NCBI RefSeq assembly: GCF_028288205.1
Contig: NZ_JAQBOD010000066.1
Location: 1-46,281 of the forward strand
Reading direction: 5' to 3'
Length of the DNA: 46,281 nt
DNA from: Mucilaginibacter sp.
Lineage (GTDB): Bacteria; Bacteroidota; Bacteroidia; Sphingobacteriales; Sphingobacteriaceae
Every line of letters begins with the position of its first letter. Position 1 is the first letter of the stretch. The position numbers and the translations under genes are program-made. This document shows positions 7,991 through 17,855 of this stretch, one piece after another. The notes under the pieces are model-generated. The model was given only the letters and a program-made list of their open reading frames with translations. It made no database searches and had not been told where the DNA came from.

Positions 7991-9232
7991 CTACCTCAAT
8001 TTCAATGTTATTACGGTTAAAATAGCCAGCATTATACCTATGATCCAGAAACGTGTTACAATTTTAGCTTCGTGAAAACCTTTTTTTTGATAATGGTGAT
8101 GAAGCGGGGCCATTAAAAACACTCTTCGTCCTTCGCCAAATCTTTTCTTGGTGAATTTGAACCACCCCACCTGCATAATTACCGACAAGCTCTCCAACAG
8201 AAATATGCCGCACAATAGCGGTATCATTAGTTCCTTACGTATCATGATAGCGAATACAGCTATAATACCGCCTATTGCCAAACTGCCGGTGTCGCCCATA
8301 AATACTTGTGCCGGGTAAGAGTTGTACCATAAAAATCCAACACATGCCCCAATAAACGCACCGGCAAAAACCACCAGCTCTTCCGATTTAGGGATGTACA
8401 TAATATTGAGGTAATCAGAAATAATGTAGTTACTTGATACATACGCCAGGATAGCCAGCGTAACCCCGATAATTGCCGATGTCCCAGTGGCCAACCCATC
8501 TATTCCATCGGTTATATTTGCCCCGTTGGATACAGCTGTTATAATCACAATAACAAAAAATAAGAATACAACCAGTGTATATTTTTGATAACCCGGCCCT
8601 AAAAACTTAAGCACTTTATCATAATCAAACTCGTTGTTCTTATAAAAAGGCATGGTGGTTTTGGTAGATTTAACATCCTGCGTTAAAACCGGCTTATTAC
8701 CCCGCATGTGGAAATCTATCTTGGTATCATATTGTACAGGTAATTTAACTTCCTGCTGTATCATTATGTCTTTATGATTGTACATGGTAAAGCCTATAAT
8801 AAGCGCTAAACCAACCTGACCCACAATTTTAAACCTGCCGGCTAAACCTTCTTTGTTTTTTTTGAATACTTTGATATAATCATCAAGAAAACCAATAGCG
8901 CCCAGCCATACCGTAGTTATTATCATCAGGATGATATAAATATTATCCAACTTGGCAAACAAAAGTGTTGGTATTAATATACCCAGGATGATGATGAGCC
9001 CACCCATGGTAGGTGTGCCTGCTTTTTGCATTTGGCCCTCTAAACCTAAATTCCTTACCGTTTCGCCTACTTGCTTGTAGCGTAAATAATCTATCAGTCT
9101 GCGCCCGTAAACGGTGGTCACAATTAACGACACAATAACTGCCATAGCCATCCTGAACGTGATGTATTGAAACACCCCCGTTCCCGGAATGCTGTAGTTT
9201 TTGTTTAAGTATGTAAATAGATAGTATAGCAT
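7991..9232 (-). CDS. mraY: Phospho-N-acetylmuramoyl-pentapeptide-transferase MraY
   Basis: MraY is the polytopic membrane enzyme that transfers phospho-MurNAc-pentapeptide to undecaprenyl phosphate, making lipid I. Motifs seen in order: [13 protein letters not shown] near residue 113 (aspartate pair), [10 protein letters not shown] near 236-245, [12 protein letters not shown] near 310, and [12 protein letters not shown] near 372, the histidine-rich MraY signature. At 413 residues it is about 50 longer than the roughly 360-residue enterobacterial enzyme. The extra length is mainly a hydrophilic insert (about 150-210) between two membrane helices. The ATG overlaps the murE stop (TAATG), showing translational coupling. 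Confidence 0.97.
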   Translation of the reverse strand: MLYYLFTYLNKNYSIPGTGVFQYITFRMAMAVIVSLIVTTVYGRRLIDYLRYKQVGETVRNLGLEGQMQKAGTPTMGGLIIILGILIPTLLFAKLDNIYIILMIITTVWLGAIGFLDDYIKVFKKNKEGLAGRFKIVGQVGLALIIGFTMYNHKDIMIQQEVKLPVQYDTKIDFHMRGNKPVLTQDVKSTKTTMPFYKNNEFDYDKVLKFLGPGYQKYTLVVFLFFVIVIITAVSNGANITDGIDGLATGTSAIIGVTLAILAYVSSNYIISDYLNIMYIPKSEELVVFAGAFIGACVGFLWYNSYPAQVFMGDTGSLAIGGIIAVFAIMIRKELMIPLLCGIFLLESLSVIMQVGWFKFTKKRFGEGRRVFLMAPLHHHYQKKGFHEAKIVTRFWIIGIMLAILTVITLKLR

Positions 9233-10692
9233 TATCCCATCAATTTAAATTGGTTTATCAACTCTTCTTTATCATCAAAGTGATTTTTCACACCTTTTAT
9301 TTCCTGGTATTTTTCATGACCTTTTCCTGCTAACAGGATAATATCACCCGGCTGTGCCAGCATACAAGCCGTTTTAATTGCTTCATGCCTGTCTGTAATA
9401 CTTACGGTCGATCTTTTAAAAGCCGGGTCAACCCCTGCTTCCATATCCTTAATAATCGCCTCCGGATCTTCAGAGCGTGGATTATCAGATGTAAGTATTA
9501 CCTTATCACTCCACTCGCAGGCTACCTTTGCCATTATGGGGCGCTTGGTCTTATCCCTGTCGCCGCCGCAGCCAATTACGGTTATTACTTTTTCAGTGCT
9601 TTTACGGATATCATGAATGGTGCTCAATACATTTTGCACAGCATCCGGCGTATGGGCGTAATCAACAATCCCAATGATCTTATTTGGTCCTACTACATAA
9701 TCAAACCGACCTTCGGCACCTGATAGTTTACTTAAGCCGGTTAATACTTTGGCCCTGTCCTGCTCTAACAACATGGCAGCAGCATATACTGCTAATAAGT
9801 TATATGCATTAAAGGTGCCTACCATCTTAAACCAAACTTCCTCGTTATCTATCAGCAGCAATAAGCCACCGAATTGATTTTCAAGGATCTTGCCTTTATA
9901 GTCCGCCATACTTTTAAGGGCATAGGTTTTTTTATAGGCCTTAGTATTTTGCAGCATCACGCTGCCATTCTTGTCGTCGCTATTAGTTAATGCAAAAGCG
10001 TTTTTTGGTAAACCGTCAAAAAATGTTTTTTTGGCTTTTAAGTAATTATCAAACGTTTTGTGATAGTCTAAGTGGTCATGCGTCAAATTAGAGAATATAC
10101 CGCCCGAAAATACCAATCCTTCTATTCTGTGTTGGGCCACCGCGTGCGAGCTTACTTCCATAAAGCAATAATCGCAGCCTTGCGTAACCATTTCATCCAG
10201 TAGCTTATTCAGTTCTACAGGGTCGGGTGTGGTATGGGTTGATGGGATGACTTTGCCATTAACCTGGTTTTCTACCGTTGAAAGTAAACCGCATTTATAA
10301 CCCAGATCGCGAAACAATTGATACAATAATGTAGCAATGGTAGTTTTGCCATTAGTGCCCGTTATCCCAACCAACTTTAATTTATTGGATGGGTTGTCAT
10401 AAAAATTAGCAGCAATAATACCCAGTGCAATGGCCGAATTTGCCACCATTAAAAAGTCGACCTCGCCTGCTGTATGGCCCGGCAGTTCCTCGCATATTAC
10501 TGCTATGGCTCCATCTTTTACAGCTTGCTCAATATAATCATGACCATCAACCAGTGTACCTTTTACTGCAACAAATAAACAACCCGGCACAACCTTGCGC
10601 GAATCAAACACAACAGCGCTGATCTCTACGTCTACCGCGCCTTGCAGCTCGGTAAACGGTAACCCGGTTAATATGTCGCTTAAATATCTCAC
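9232..10692 (-). CDS. murE: UDP-N-acetylmuramoyl-tripeptide synthetase MurE, probably meso-DAP adding
   Basis: MurE adds the third residue of the stem peptide. The 486-residue protein has the Mur P-loop [14 protein letters not shown] near residues 108-121, the [11 protein letters not shown] segment near 180, a C-terminal Mur domain with VDYAHTPDA, and DNPRSEDP near 400-407. The DNPR motif is established as the signature of meso-diaminopimelate-specific MurE, in contrast to the lysine enzymes, so this organism probably makes DAP-type peptidoglycan. It overlaps ftsI by 4 bases (ATGA) and mraY by 1 base. Length is typical. Confidence 0.97.
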   Translation of the reverse strand: MRYLSDILTGLPFTELQGAVDVEISAVVFDSRKVVPGCLFVAVKGTLVDGHDYIEQAVKDGAIAVICEELPGHTAGEVDFLMVANSAIALGIIAANFYDNPSNKLKLVGITGTNGKTTIATLLYQLFRDLGYKCGLLSTVENQVNGKVIPSTHTTPDPVELNKLLDEMVTQGCDYCFMEVSSHAVAQHRIEGLVFSGGIFSNLTHDHLDYHKTFDNYLKAKKTFFDGLPKNAFALTNSDDKNGSVMLQNTKAYKKTYALKSMADYKGKILENQFGGLLLLIDNEEVWFKMVGTFNAYNLLAVYAAAMLLEQDRAKVLTGLSKLSGAEGRFDYVVGPNKIIGIVDYAHTPDAVQNVLSTIHDIRKSTEKVITVIGCGGDRDKTKRPIMAKVACEWSDKVILTSDNPRSEDPEAIIKDMEAGVDPAFKRSTVSITDRHEAIKTACMLAQPGDIILLAGKGHEKYQEIKGVKNHFDDKEELINQFKLMG

Positions 10693-12818
10693 TCTAATAT
10701 TATTGTAATTTTTGAACCTTTTGGCACCTGGCTTCCTCCTGTTATGGATTGGCTTTTTACTACACCACTACCTTTCACACCTACTTTATACCCGGCGTTA
10801 CCTAATAAATATAGGGCATCACTTAATCCCATACCTGTTACTGTTGGTACAGTGCCGGTTTTGTATTTAACTTCTTCATATGGCAAACCGCTGCTGGTAT
10901 CTAAACCAGTATTAACCGCGGCATACAATGGCTTAACGCCCAATTTTGAATATACTTGTTTTAACGCGCTTAAATTACCCTGCTTAACTTTTGGTAAAGT
11001 TGTATTACCTACAAAATGCGCGGGCGCATTATGTTTCATTTCCAAATCGCTTGAGTATACCCTGTCTGCCACCTCCCTAAATACCGGGCCAGCCACATAA
11101 GCTGCCAGATAATTGCCCGCCGTTGGGTGATTGATCACTACTATCATAGCATATTTAGGATGATCTGCCGGGAAATAGCCGCAGAAAGATGCCTGGTAGG
11201 TTTTTTGTTCGCCATAACCTGCTCCGTCATTTGCAATTTGAGCCGTACCTGTTTTACCTGCTACCGTGTATAAATTGTTTTTGATAAAGGTCTTACCCGT
11301 TCCGTTCAATACAACCCCCTCCAACAGGCTTTTCATTTTACCTAATGTAGCGTCCGAACAAACTTTAGGATTGATAACCCTTGCCTGAAAATGCTCAACA
11401 GTATTACCCATGCGCTGTATCTCCCTTACAAAAATTGGCGCTATCATTTTGCCGTTATTGGCAATAGAATTATATAAGGTAAGCATCTGTAAGGGTGTAA
11501 TTTGCATTTCGTACCCGTAGGCCATTTGCGGCAATGTTAATTTGCTCCAGCTTCTGTTTGCTGGATTTTTAACTACCGGGCGCGCTTCGCCGGGTATTTG
11601 CAGGTCAAGCCTTTTATTTAAATGCAGGGCATATAAATTATCTGTAAATTCCTTAGGGTTATCTTTATAATGCGAGCTGATAAATTTTACTACCGCAACG
11701 TTTGATGATTCTTCAAAGGCGTGTTTCGCGGTCATCGGGCTTGGGTTGTATTCTGCATCGGTAAAGGTTTTTAGCACTTTATCCTTATAATACATTTTAT
11801 ATTTTCCGCCTTCAACATCAACCAAACTATTGGTATCAATTTTATGCTGATCAAACGCTGTCATGTACGATGCTAATTTAAATGTCGACCCCGGATCTCG
11901 CGCGTCACTTATAGCGTAGTTCAATTTTTCCTGGTAATCTTTAGCCTCGTAACCGCCGCCTTTTATATGGGTAAAATTAGCAATGGCCCTAATTTCGCCG
12001 GTTGCTACTTCCATTAAAACCACACAGCCATGATCGGCCTGGCTTTTTATCAGTTGTTTCTTTAACGCATCCTGTGCAACATCCTGGTAGTTAACATCAA
12101 TGGTGGATATAATATCGGCACCGTCCTTAGCGGGTATTTCTTCATCTTCATCATTAACCGGCATATAGGTGCCGCCGGCAATACGCTGCATTAAACGTTT
12201 GCCATTTTCGCCATTAATATAGCTTGCGTAAGCACCTTCCAAACCAACAGCGTTTTTTACGTTTTCGTTTTTATAGCCTATGGTACGTGCCGCTAATGAG
12301 CGGAAAGGCAGGATACGTTTGTTTTGCTGCAACACAATTAAGCCGCCCTTATATTTTCCCATGTTAAATATCGGGAACTTTCTTATCTGCTTTAATTCCT
12401 GAAAAGTTACCTTGCGCCTTATTAACTCATAACGCGAACTATCTTTACGGGCATCACGCAACATGCGTGAATATTCCGTTTCTGATTTATCAGGGTAAAG
12501 CTGTGATAGTTTAAGAGCCAATGAATCAACTTTTCCGTAAAACGCTTTATCTTCGGCAATACCACCAGCAAACATATCCATGTGCAGTTCATACTCTGGT
12601 ACAGACGTAGCCAGCAAACTGCCATCAACCGAAAGTATATTACCACGGGTAGCTTCAACGCTTTCATAACGGGTTGAAAGTTTAGAAGCCATTGCTTTCC
12701 ATTTATTGCCCTGTACAAATTGCAAACGGTACATTTGTACCACAACAGCCAGGGCAAAAAGCAATATCAAGCCAAAAGCTAAATAAACACGGAGCAGTAT
12801 ATTGGTTCTGATACTCAT
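10689..12818 (-). CDS. ftsI: Septal class-B penicillin-binding protein FtsI/PBP3 with C-terminal PASTA domain
   Basis: This is the DD-transpeptidase that cross-links septal peptidoglycan, acting in the periplasm as partner of FtsW. The 709-residue protein has one N-terminal membrane helix (about 10-28), a dimerisation domain with the RGNIL segment, and the transpeptidase domain. The active-site motifs are STFK (about 309-312), SSN (about 367-369) and KTGTAQ (about 520-525). A single PASTA domain occupies roughly 655-709 (VPTVTGMGLSDALYLL onward). PASTA-tailed FtsI is usual in Bacteroidota. Start and stop overlap the neighbouring genes by 4 bases each. Confidence 0.96.
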   Translation of the reverse strand: MSIRTNILLRVYLAFGLILLFALAVVVQMYRLQFVQGNKWKAMASKLSTRYESVEATRGNILSVDGSLLATSVPEYELHMDMFAGGIAEDKAFYGKVDSLALKLSQLYPDKSETEYSRMLRDARKDSSRYELIRRKVTFQELKQIRKFPIFNMGKYKGGLIVLQQNKRILPFRSLAARTIGYKNENVKNAVGLEGAYASYINGENGKRLMQRIAGGTYMPVNDEDEEIPAKDGADIISTIDVNYQDVAQDALKKQLIKSQADHGCVVLMEVATGEIRAIANFTHIKGGGYEAKDYQEKLNYAISDARDPGSTFKLASYMTAFDQHKIDTNSLVDVEGGKYKMYYKDKVLKTFTDAEYNPSPMTAKHAFEESSNVAVVKFISSHYKDNPKEFTDNLYALHLNKRLDLQIPGEARPVVKNPANRSWSKLTLPQMAYGYEMQITPLQMLTLYNSIANNGKMIAPIFVREIQRMGNTVEHFQARVINPKVCSDATLGKMKSLLEGVVLNGTGKTFIKNNLYTVAGKTGTAQIANDGAGYGEQKTYQASFCGYFPADHPKYAMIVVINHPTAGNYLAAYVAGPVFREVADRVYSSDLEMKHNAPAHFVGNTTLPKVKQGNLSALKQVYSKLGVKPLYAAVNTGLDTSSGLPYEEVKYKTGTVPTVTGMGLSDALYLLGNAGYKVGVKGSGVVKSQSITGGSQVPKGSKITIILE

Positions 12819-13219
12819 TGTGCAGCATCCTCCTTCATCGTAATTTTTTGCGCAGGTTGTATAGACTCTCTTATTCCTAAAGTATCTACACGCTTGGCTA
12901 CTTCTGTTAAAGTACTTTTATAAGCAAGGTCGGCTTTGGTTATTTTATATTCCCAACCTAACTCGTGTACCTCTTTGGTTATTTTTTCTATATCACGTAT
13001 ATTTTTTTCGGCCAGGTGACGGTTGCCTATATATATCATTCCTAAAAAAGCCAGGAACAAAACAAAAGGCAAAGCACGGGTAGCATCATCAGTAGTGATA
13101 AATCCTTTGGTTAAAAACTTGGTCAGAAAGTTGTCGGGGATTTCCTTTACGGTCTTTTCCTCAACGATCAATTCGCTCTCCAACTCTTCTTCCGGAATTT
13201 CTGTACGCAAACGATTCAT
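12815..13219 (-). CDS. ftsL: FtsL-like small division membrane protein
   Basis: This 134-residue bitopic protein has a charged cytoplasmic N-terminus of about 47 residues, one membrane helix (about 48-67, ALPFVLFLAFLGMIYIGNRH) and a periplasmic segment with heptad-like spacing suggesting a coiled coil (about 68-115). That topology, and its place between rsmH and ftsI with 4-base overlaps on both sides, match the Bacteroidota FtsL-like family. The role would be scaffolding of FtsQ and FtsW/FtsI at the septum. Sequence similarity to the E. coli protein is not recognisable by eye, so the call rests on topology and synteny. Confidence 0.85.
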   Translation of the reverse strand: MNRLRTEIPEEELESELIVEEKTVKEIPDNFLTKFLTKGFITTDDATRALPFVLFLAFLGMIYIGNRHLAEKNIRDIEKITKEVHELGWEYKITKADLAYKSTLTEVAKRVDTLGIRESIQPAQKITMKEDAAQ

Positions 13220-14121
13220 CTCTTTACTGCTATTCTTAATTTTGCACTGCGTGCCCTGTTATTAATTGCTATCTCCTCTTCTGACGCTGTGATCGCTCCG
13301 CGACTTACCGCATCAAATGGCTTTTGGTCATTGCCAAAAAAATCTTTCTCTACCTCGCCGCTAAATTTGCCTTTGGCGATGAAATTTTTCACCAGCCTGT
13401 CTTCCAGCGAATGGTATGACATTACTACCAACCTTCCGCCCGTTTCCAACACCTCTGCCGTTTGAATTAAAAAATCTTTCAATGCCTCAAGCTCTTGGTT
13501 CACTTCAATACGCAATGCCTGGAACACTTGCGCTAGGTATTTATTTTCTTTTCCTTTCGGGATGCGTGCTGCGATGGCATTTTTTAAATCAGCAACTGTT
13601 ATAATTGGCGCGTTTAACCGGGCAGTTACAATTGTATTTGCCAGCGATTTTGCATTTTGTATCTCACCGTAAATACCGAATATGCGGTGCAGCTCGGCCT
13701 CCGAATAATTATTTACTACTTCTTTAGCGCTTAGTTCTGCCGATTGATTCATGCGCATATCCAACTCCGCATCAAAACGAATAGAGAACCCACGCTCGGC
13801 CTGGTCAAACTGGTAGGATGATACGCCCAGATCAGCCAAAATACCATCAACCGGGATAGCGCCGTGCAGGCGGCAAAAGTTTTTCAGATAGCGAAAGTTC
13901 TGATCAATGAACACAAAGCGTTCATCATCTATTAAATTTTGCTGCGCATCGGCGTCCTGGTCAAAAGCCAGCAATACGCCGTCTTTACCCAAGTGCTTTA
14001 ATATTTCTTTTGAATGACCACCGCCACCAAAGGTTACGTCAACATACGTGCCGTCTTTTTTTATGTTCAGGCCCTCAATACACTCCTGCAGCATTACGGG
14101 ATTATGATAATTGCTCATCAT
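13216..14121 (-). CDS. rsmH: 16S rRNA (cytosine(1402)-N(4))-methyltransferase RsmH
   Basis: RsmH (MraW) methylates N4 of C1402 in the decoding centre of 16S rRNA using SAM. The 301-residue protein carries the SAM-binding loop VTFGGGGHSKEIL (about 29-41), the GILADLGVSSYQFD motif typical of RsmH (about 92-105), and the C-terminal SYHSLEDRLVKNF segment. The start overlaps the end of mraZ by 20 bases, and the stop overlaps the FtsL-like gene by 4. It is the second gene of the dcw operon, as in most bacteria. Confidence 0.97.
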   Translation of the reverse strand: MMSNYHNPVMLQECIEGLNIKKDGTYVDVTFGGGGHSKEILKHLGKDGVLLAFDQDADAQQNLIDDERFVFIDQNFRYLKNFCRLHGAIPVDGILADLGVSSYQFDQAERGFSIRFDAELDMRMNQSAELSAKEVVNNYSEAELHRIFGIYGEIQNAKSLANTIVTARLNAPIITVADLKNAIAARIPKGKENKYLAQVFQALRIEVNQELEALKDFLIQTAEVLETGGRLVVMSYHSLEDRLVKNFIAKGKFSGEVEKDFFGNDQKPFDAVSRGAITASEEEIAINNRARSAKLRIAVKR

Positions 14122-14575
14122 TCCTCCTTCCTGCGTTACCCATTACCTCTTCGGCAAGGTTTGCAAAGTTTTCAGGCTCGTCATCCATTTGCGCTTCATA
14201 AGCCTCCTGGCTCCAAACCTCTATTTTATTAAACTGGCAGGCCAATACCACATCAGCATTAATGCCTGCATATTCTAATAATGGTTTAGGCAAAAGCACC
14301 CGGCCGGCCCCATCAAGTGTTAATTCTGACGCGCCACGGGTAAAATATCTTATAAATTCGCGTGTTTTTTTCTCGTACGAATTGAGCTTGCTCAGGTCCT
14401 CAACTATCTTATCCCACTCATTACGGGTGTAAATAACCAAATGCTTTTCGAAACCGCGATTGATGACAAGCCCCTCACTTACAGCTTCGGGAAGCTGTTT
14501 TTTGAGGCCAACGGGTATCATCATACGCCCTTTAGCATCCAGTTTGCAATCAAATTCGCCTAAAAAATTTGACAT
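14102..14575 (-). CDS. mraZ: Transcriptional regulator MraZ
   Basis: MraZ is a double SpoVT-AbrB-fold DNA-binding protein that regulates the dcw operon, which it heads. The 157-residue product shows both repeats with their DxxxR cores: DCKLDAKGRMMIP near residues 8-20 and LDGAGRVLLP near 88-97. The family normally forms octameric rings that bind short direct repeats in its own promoter. I chose the ATG at 14573-14575 (MSNFLGEFDCKLDAKGR), which matches the family start. A longer in-frame extension would begin at a GTG at 14635, inside the predicted MraZ boxes, and is rejected. The 20-base overlap with rsmH implies coupling. Confidence 0.96.
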   Translation of the reverse strand: MSNFLGEFDCKLDAKGRMMIPVGLKKQLPEAVSEGLVINRGFEKHLVIYTRNEWDKIVEDLSKLNSYEKKTREFIRYFTRGASELTLDGAGRVLLPKPLLEYAGINADVVLACQFNKIEVWSQEAYEAQMDDEPENFANLAEEVMGNAGRRNDEQLS

Positions 14576-14954
14576 AGTTACACTTCGACAATTTTGGTAA
14601 CGTAAAAGTAAATTAGTTTTACCACTTTTTAACACATTTTACCACCAAAAGTTTTCAACACTATTGTGATAATCTTTACTCCCATTTAAAAAATAAAAAA
14701 GCAACGGCAAATCACTGAAGCCTGATTTACAACAGAGTACTATTATTTAACGTTTAATAATTGAGAATTATTGGTCAGGTATATGCTATAAAAGAAACGT
14801 TTTTTTATAAGCATGTGCTTCAAGTGTACCAGGGTGTACTCAGGTGTATCAACGTGTTCGTGGTACAGTACACTGCCATGACGTGCTTGTTTAAACCTTG
14901 TAAGACTTGTGAAATTTTATAACTCAGGATGAAATATCAGGATGACAAGTAGTA
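14576..14954. other. Intergenic region: dcw promoter region and a GTGTACC-type repeat cluster
   Basis: This 379-base gap contains no convincing gene. The part next to mraZ is AT-rich and holds the three MraZ boxes at 14622-14648. The distal part (about 14822-14873) holds several short related units: GTGTACC, GTGTACT, GTGTATC, GTGTTCG and, inverted, GGTAC and GTACAC. The ubiD-family gene ends at 14955 with no clear terminator hairpin. Confidence 0.6.
14622..14648 (-). promoter_or_regulatory. MraZ-box operator, three 10-base-spaced units
   Basis: Read on the minus strand, three heptamers TTGGTGG, AATGTGT and AAAGTGG are each followed by TAA. That gives exact 10-base periodicity, one helical turn. 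MraZ proteins are known to bind arrays of AAAGTG(G/T)-like heptamers with 3-base spacers in some bacteria. The array ends 46 bases before the mraZ ATG, where an autoregulatory operator would sit. The repeats are seen directly; binding is inferred from the family. Confidence 0.65.
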
Positions 14955-16784
14955 CTAAATAATCCCGTACAACGCTCCACCCTTTTCTCCCATTTTATCC
15001 ACCAGCTTCTCAACTTCCGGGTCTTTCTCTAACACGGGTGCATGATGCGGTTTGATCCTCGCGTCAATTATCAGCGGACCATTACAGCCCCAGTGCTTAT
15101 GCTCTATAAATTCATTAATACCATAAATATCATGCGATGGGTTGCTGCGGGTAAAGGTTACCCACACAAAGTTATTCAGGTTTTGGGCAGTAAAGGCAGC
15201 ATTATCACACAATACCATTAACGGGATGCCCGACAGATCGGTTTCGCCAAAATGTTCCTGTAAAATTTCCAACATCAGGGGCATATCGCTGGTTCTTATA
15301 TTGTTAGGAACCTCGACGGCCAGCACACCCGGCATTACCATTTTGTAATTAATAAATGGCAGCGGCAATTCAAAACCTGCAGGCACACCGCTCCATAGCT
15401 CACGCTTAATATCGCCGGCAACGGTAACCGCTAATTTACTGCCGGAATTTAGTCCGCTGCCGCTATAATCTAAGGTGTCAATAGTGGTTTTGGTATGAAA
15501 ATGCAAATCACGGGTTAAATCTATGCGCTGCAGTATGTGTGTTAAAAAAGCACCAATATCATTTACATTTAGTTTTGGGTCATCCTCCTGCGCGGCAATG
15601 AACAAGTATTTAGCCAGGCTCAATTGGTTCTTACCTAATATATGGTTGGCAATGGTTAATATTTCCTGTGGTTTACGTTCTTTTATATAGGGCGTATAGC
15701 GCTCACTGCCTATGGCAAATAACAGAGGGTGCACTCCCGCTGCGTCAACGGCATTAACCGCGTGTAATCCTGGTATTTCCTGCGATAAAGCCGAACCGGC
15801 AATTTCATGTATCAGCGCGCCAAAACTGGTATCTTCCTGCGGTGGCCTGCCTACTACTGTAAACGACCATACCGCATCCTTACGATGATAAACATTATGA
15901 ACTTTTAGTAACGGGAACGGGTGTGCTAAACTATAATAACCCAAATGATCGCCAAACGGGCCCTCTGGTTTATTTTCGTGCGGCTCTACCGTGCCGGTTA
16001 TTATAAAGTCCGCGTCTGCAGAAATACAAAACCCTTCTTCATCATAAAAATAGCGGAAACGGCGATTACCCAAAGCGCCGGCAAAGGTCATTTCTGATAG
16101 GCCCTCGGGTAACGGCATCACTGCTGCCACCGGGTGCGACGGCGGGCCGCCTACAAATATACTTACCTTTAACGGCTGCCCTTTTGCATTGGCCTTGGTT
16201 TGGTGTACACCTATGCCACGGTGCAGTTGGTAGTGCAGGCCAATTTCTTTGTTTAATATATAATCATTGCCAGCCATTTGTATGCGGTACATGCCCAGGT
16301 TGGCATTCATAATACCGAGCTTGTCGCTATCCTCGGTATAAACCTGTGGCATGGTAACAAACGGACCACCATCTTTGGGCCAGTTTACAATTTGCGGCAG
16401 ATCACTGATATCGCATTTAGCAAAATCTTTCTTACCCACTTTCATCGGCAAAGCCGATAAGGCGGTAAGCGCCACACTACCATACTTAAAGGGATGTTTG
16501 ATAGCTTTTAAGGGGTCTGATTTTATGTCGACCAATGTCTTTACTTTATCCAGCGAATCCCTGAAAATAAATTTAGAGCGCTCCAGCGTACCAAACAAAT
16601 TAGATACCGCGGGAAATTTACTACCCTTTACATTTTCGAATAAAATGGCCGGCCCGCCATGCTCGAACACGCGCAGGTGTATTTGTGCCATTTGCAGATA
16701 AGGGTCAACCTCTTCTTTTATACGTATTAAATGACCATGTTTTTCAAGGTCGGTAATGCAGGCTTGTAAACTTGGGTAACCCAT
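14955..16784 (-). CDS. UbiD-family (prenylated-FMN) decarboxylase
   Basis: The 609-residue protein belongs to the UbiD family, cytoplasmic decarboxylases that use prenylated FMN made by a UbiX-type enzyme. Evidence is the conserved core: MYRIQMAGNDYILNKEI near 173, GGPPSHPVAAVMPLP near 214-228, and the signature EGPFGDHLGYYS near 277-288, which carries the conserved acidic residue of the active site. It is longer than E. coli UbiD (497 residues) and nearer in length to the menaquinone-associated branch. Menaquinone is the usual Bacteroidota quinone, so a role in quinone or aromatic-acid metabolism is possible but unproven. No ubiX lies nearby. A TACATTTG -7 motif lies at 16805-16812. Confidence 0.85.
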   Translation of the reverse strand: MGYPSLQACITDLEKHGHLIRIKEEVDPYLQMAQIHLRVFEHGGPAILFENVKGSKFPAVSNLFGTLERSKFIFRDSLDKVKTLVDIKSDPLKAIKHPFKYGSVALTALSALPMKVGKKDFAKCDISDLPQIVNWPKDGGPFVTMPQVYTEDSDKLGIMNANLGMYRIQMAGNDYILNKEIGLHYQLHRGIGVHQTKANAKGQPLKVSIFVGGPPSHPVAAVMPLPEGLSEMTFAGALGNRRFRYFYDEEGFCISADADFIITGTVEPHENKPEGPFGDHLGYYSLAHPFPLLKVHNVYHRKDAVWSFTVVGRPPQEDTSFGALIHEIAGSALSQEIPGLHAVNAVDAAGVHPLLFAIGSERYTPYIKERKPQEILTIANHILGKNQLSLAKYLFIAAQEDDPKLNVNDIGAFLTHILQRIDLTRDLHFHTKTTIDTLDYSGSGLNSGSKLAVTVAGDIKRELWSGVPAGFELPLPFINYKMVMPGVLAVEVPNNIRTSDMPLMLEILQEHFGETDLSGIPLMVLCDNAAFTAQNLNNFVWVTFTRSNPSHDIYGINEFIEHKHWGCNGPLIIDARIKPHHAPVLEKDPEVEKLVDKMGEKGGALYGII

Positions 16785-16804
16785 ATTAATTAGCTAAACA
16801 GCAG

Positions 16805-16812
16805 CAAATGTA
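16805..16812 (-). promoter_or_regulatory. Candidate Bacteroidota -7 element for the ubiD-family gene
   Basis: The minus strand reads TACATTTG, a full match to TAnnTTTG, 20 bases upstream of the ATG at 16784. No clear TTG sits at the -33 distance, so support is partial. Confidence 0.35.
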
Positions 16813-16955
16813 CAAATTGAAAAAGTGTATGATGGTATAGTATTTTATCATTCTAAATCAGGCTCTGTTCTCCACTAAATCCATAGACAAACATTAAACA
16901 ATGTGCTTAAAAAAAGTTATTATTACTTTTAGAGCCTAAACGTTTTGGTGTTAAT

Positions 16956-17792
16956 ATGTCGGTAATTGAGCTCACTATTATTATACTCATCGGCTCGTAT
17001 TTCGCGGGCCTGTTAGGTTCGCTAACCGGCCTGGGCGGCGGGTTTATCATCATCCCCTTACTCACCTTATTATTGCATGTTGATATTCATTATGCTATTG
17101 GCGCGTCCCTTATATCAGTTATTGCCACATCGTCCGGATCAGCAGCGGCTTACGTAAAAGAGGGTATTACCAATATGCGGCTGGGTATGTTTTTAGAAAT
17201 AGCTACAACGGCAGGGGCCATGACAGGCGCTATGCTGGCAATTTATACATCCACACATTATATAGCCATACTATTTGGGTTGATATTAATATCATCAGCT
17301 TTAATGTCATTACGAAAAAAAACCGGGCAGATCACTAAACACAAAAGCTACCTGGCCGAAAAACTAAAGCTTAACAGCAGCTATCCAACAGCAGATGGCG
17401 AGGTTGAGTACGGTGTAAATAATGTAGCAGGCGGCTTTTTCATGATGTTATTTGCAGGTGTTATATCGGGCCTGCTGGGGATAGGATCCGGCGCTTTAAA
17501 GGTTTTGGCCATGGATAGCATTATGCGTATACCGTTTAAGGTTTCAACCACTACCAGCAATTTCATGATTGGTGTTACTGCTGCGGCAAGCGCGGTGGTT
17601 TACCTGCAGCGGGGGTATATTGATCCGGGCCTGTCAATGCCGGTTGTTATTGGTGTATTGCTTGGTGCCATGAGCGGGTCGAAGATATTGGTAAACAGTA
17701 CTTCATCCAAATGGATAAGGGTAGTTTTTTCGGTGGTGGTAAGTGTACTGGCTATACAGATGATTTATAACGGTATAATGGGAAAGATTTAA
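16956..17792 (+). CDS. TauE/SafE-family membrane exporter
   Basis: This 278-residue polytopic protein has about eight hydrophobic segments and two internally similar halves, each with a glycine-rich loop: GLLGSLTGLGGGFIIIPLL at 18-36 and GVISGLLGIGSGALKVLAMD in the second half. These loops are the hallmark of the TauE/SafE (DUF81) family, linked to export of sulfite, sulfoacetate or other small sulfur-containing organic anions. The substrate here is unknown. It is followed 63 bases later by a DUF1634 membrane protein, a recurrent partner, so the two probably form one operon. It is divergent from the ubiD-family gene. Confidence 0.88.
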   Translation: MSVIELTIIILIGSYFAGLLGSLTGLGGGFIIIPLLTLLLHVDIHYAIGASLISVIATSSGSAAAYVKEGITNMRLGMFLEIATTAGAMTGAMLAIYTSTHYIAILFGLILISSALMSLRKKTGQITKHKSYLAEKLKLNSSYPTADGEVEYGVNNVAGGFFMMLFAGVISGLLGIGSGALKVLAMDSIMRIPFKVSTTTSNFMIGVTAAASAVVYLQRGYIDPGLSMPVVIGVLLGAMSGSKILVNSTSSKWIRVVFSVVVSVLAIQMIYNGIMGKI

Positions 17793-17855
17793 AATAGTGA
17801 TTAGTTATTGGTGATAAGAGATTTAGTAGATATATAATAAAATAGTGCTATACAA

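Noticed and set aside
14576..14635. Longer mraZ reading frame starting at a GTG at 14635.
   Set aside because: It would put the start inside the MraZ boxes and add 20 residues absent from the family; the ATG at 14575 matches the conserved N-terminus.
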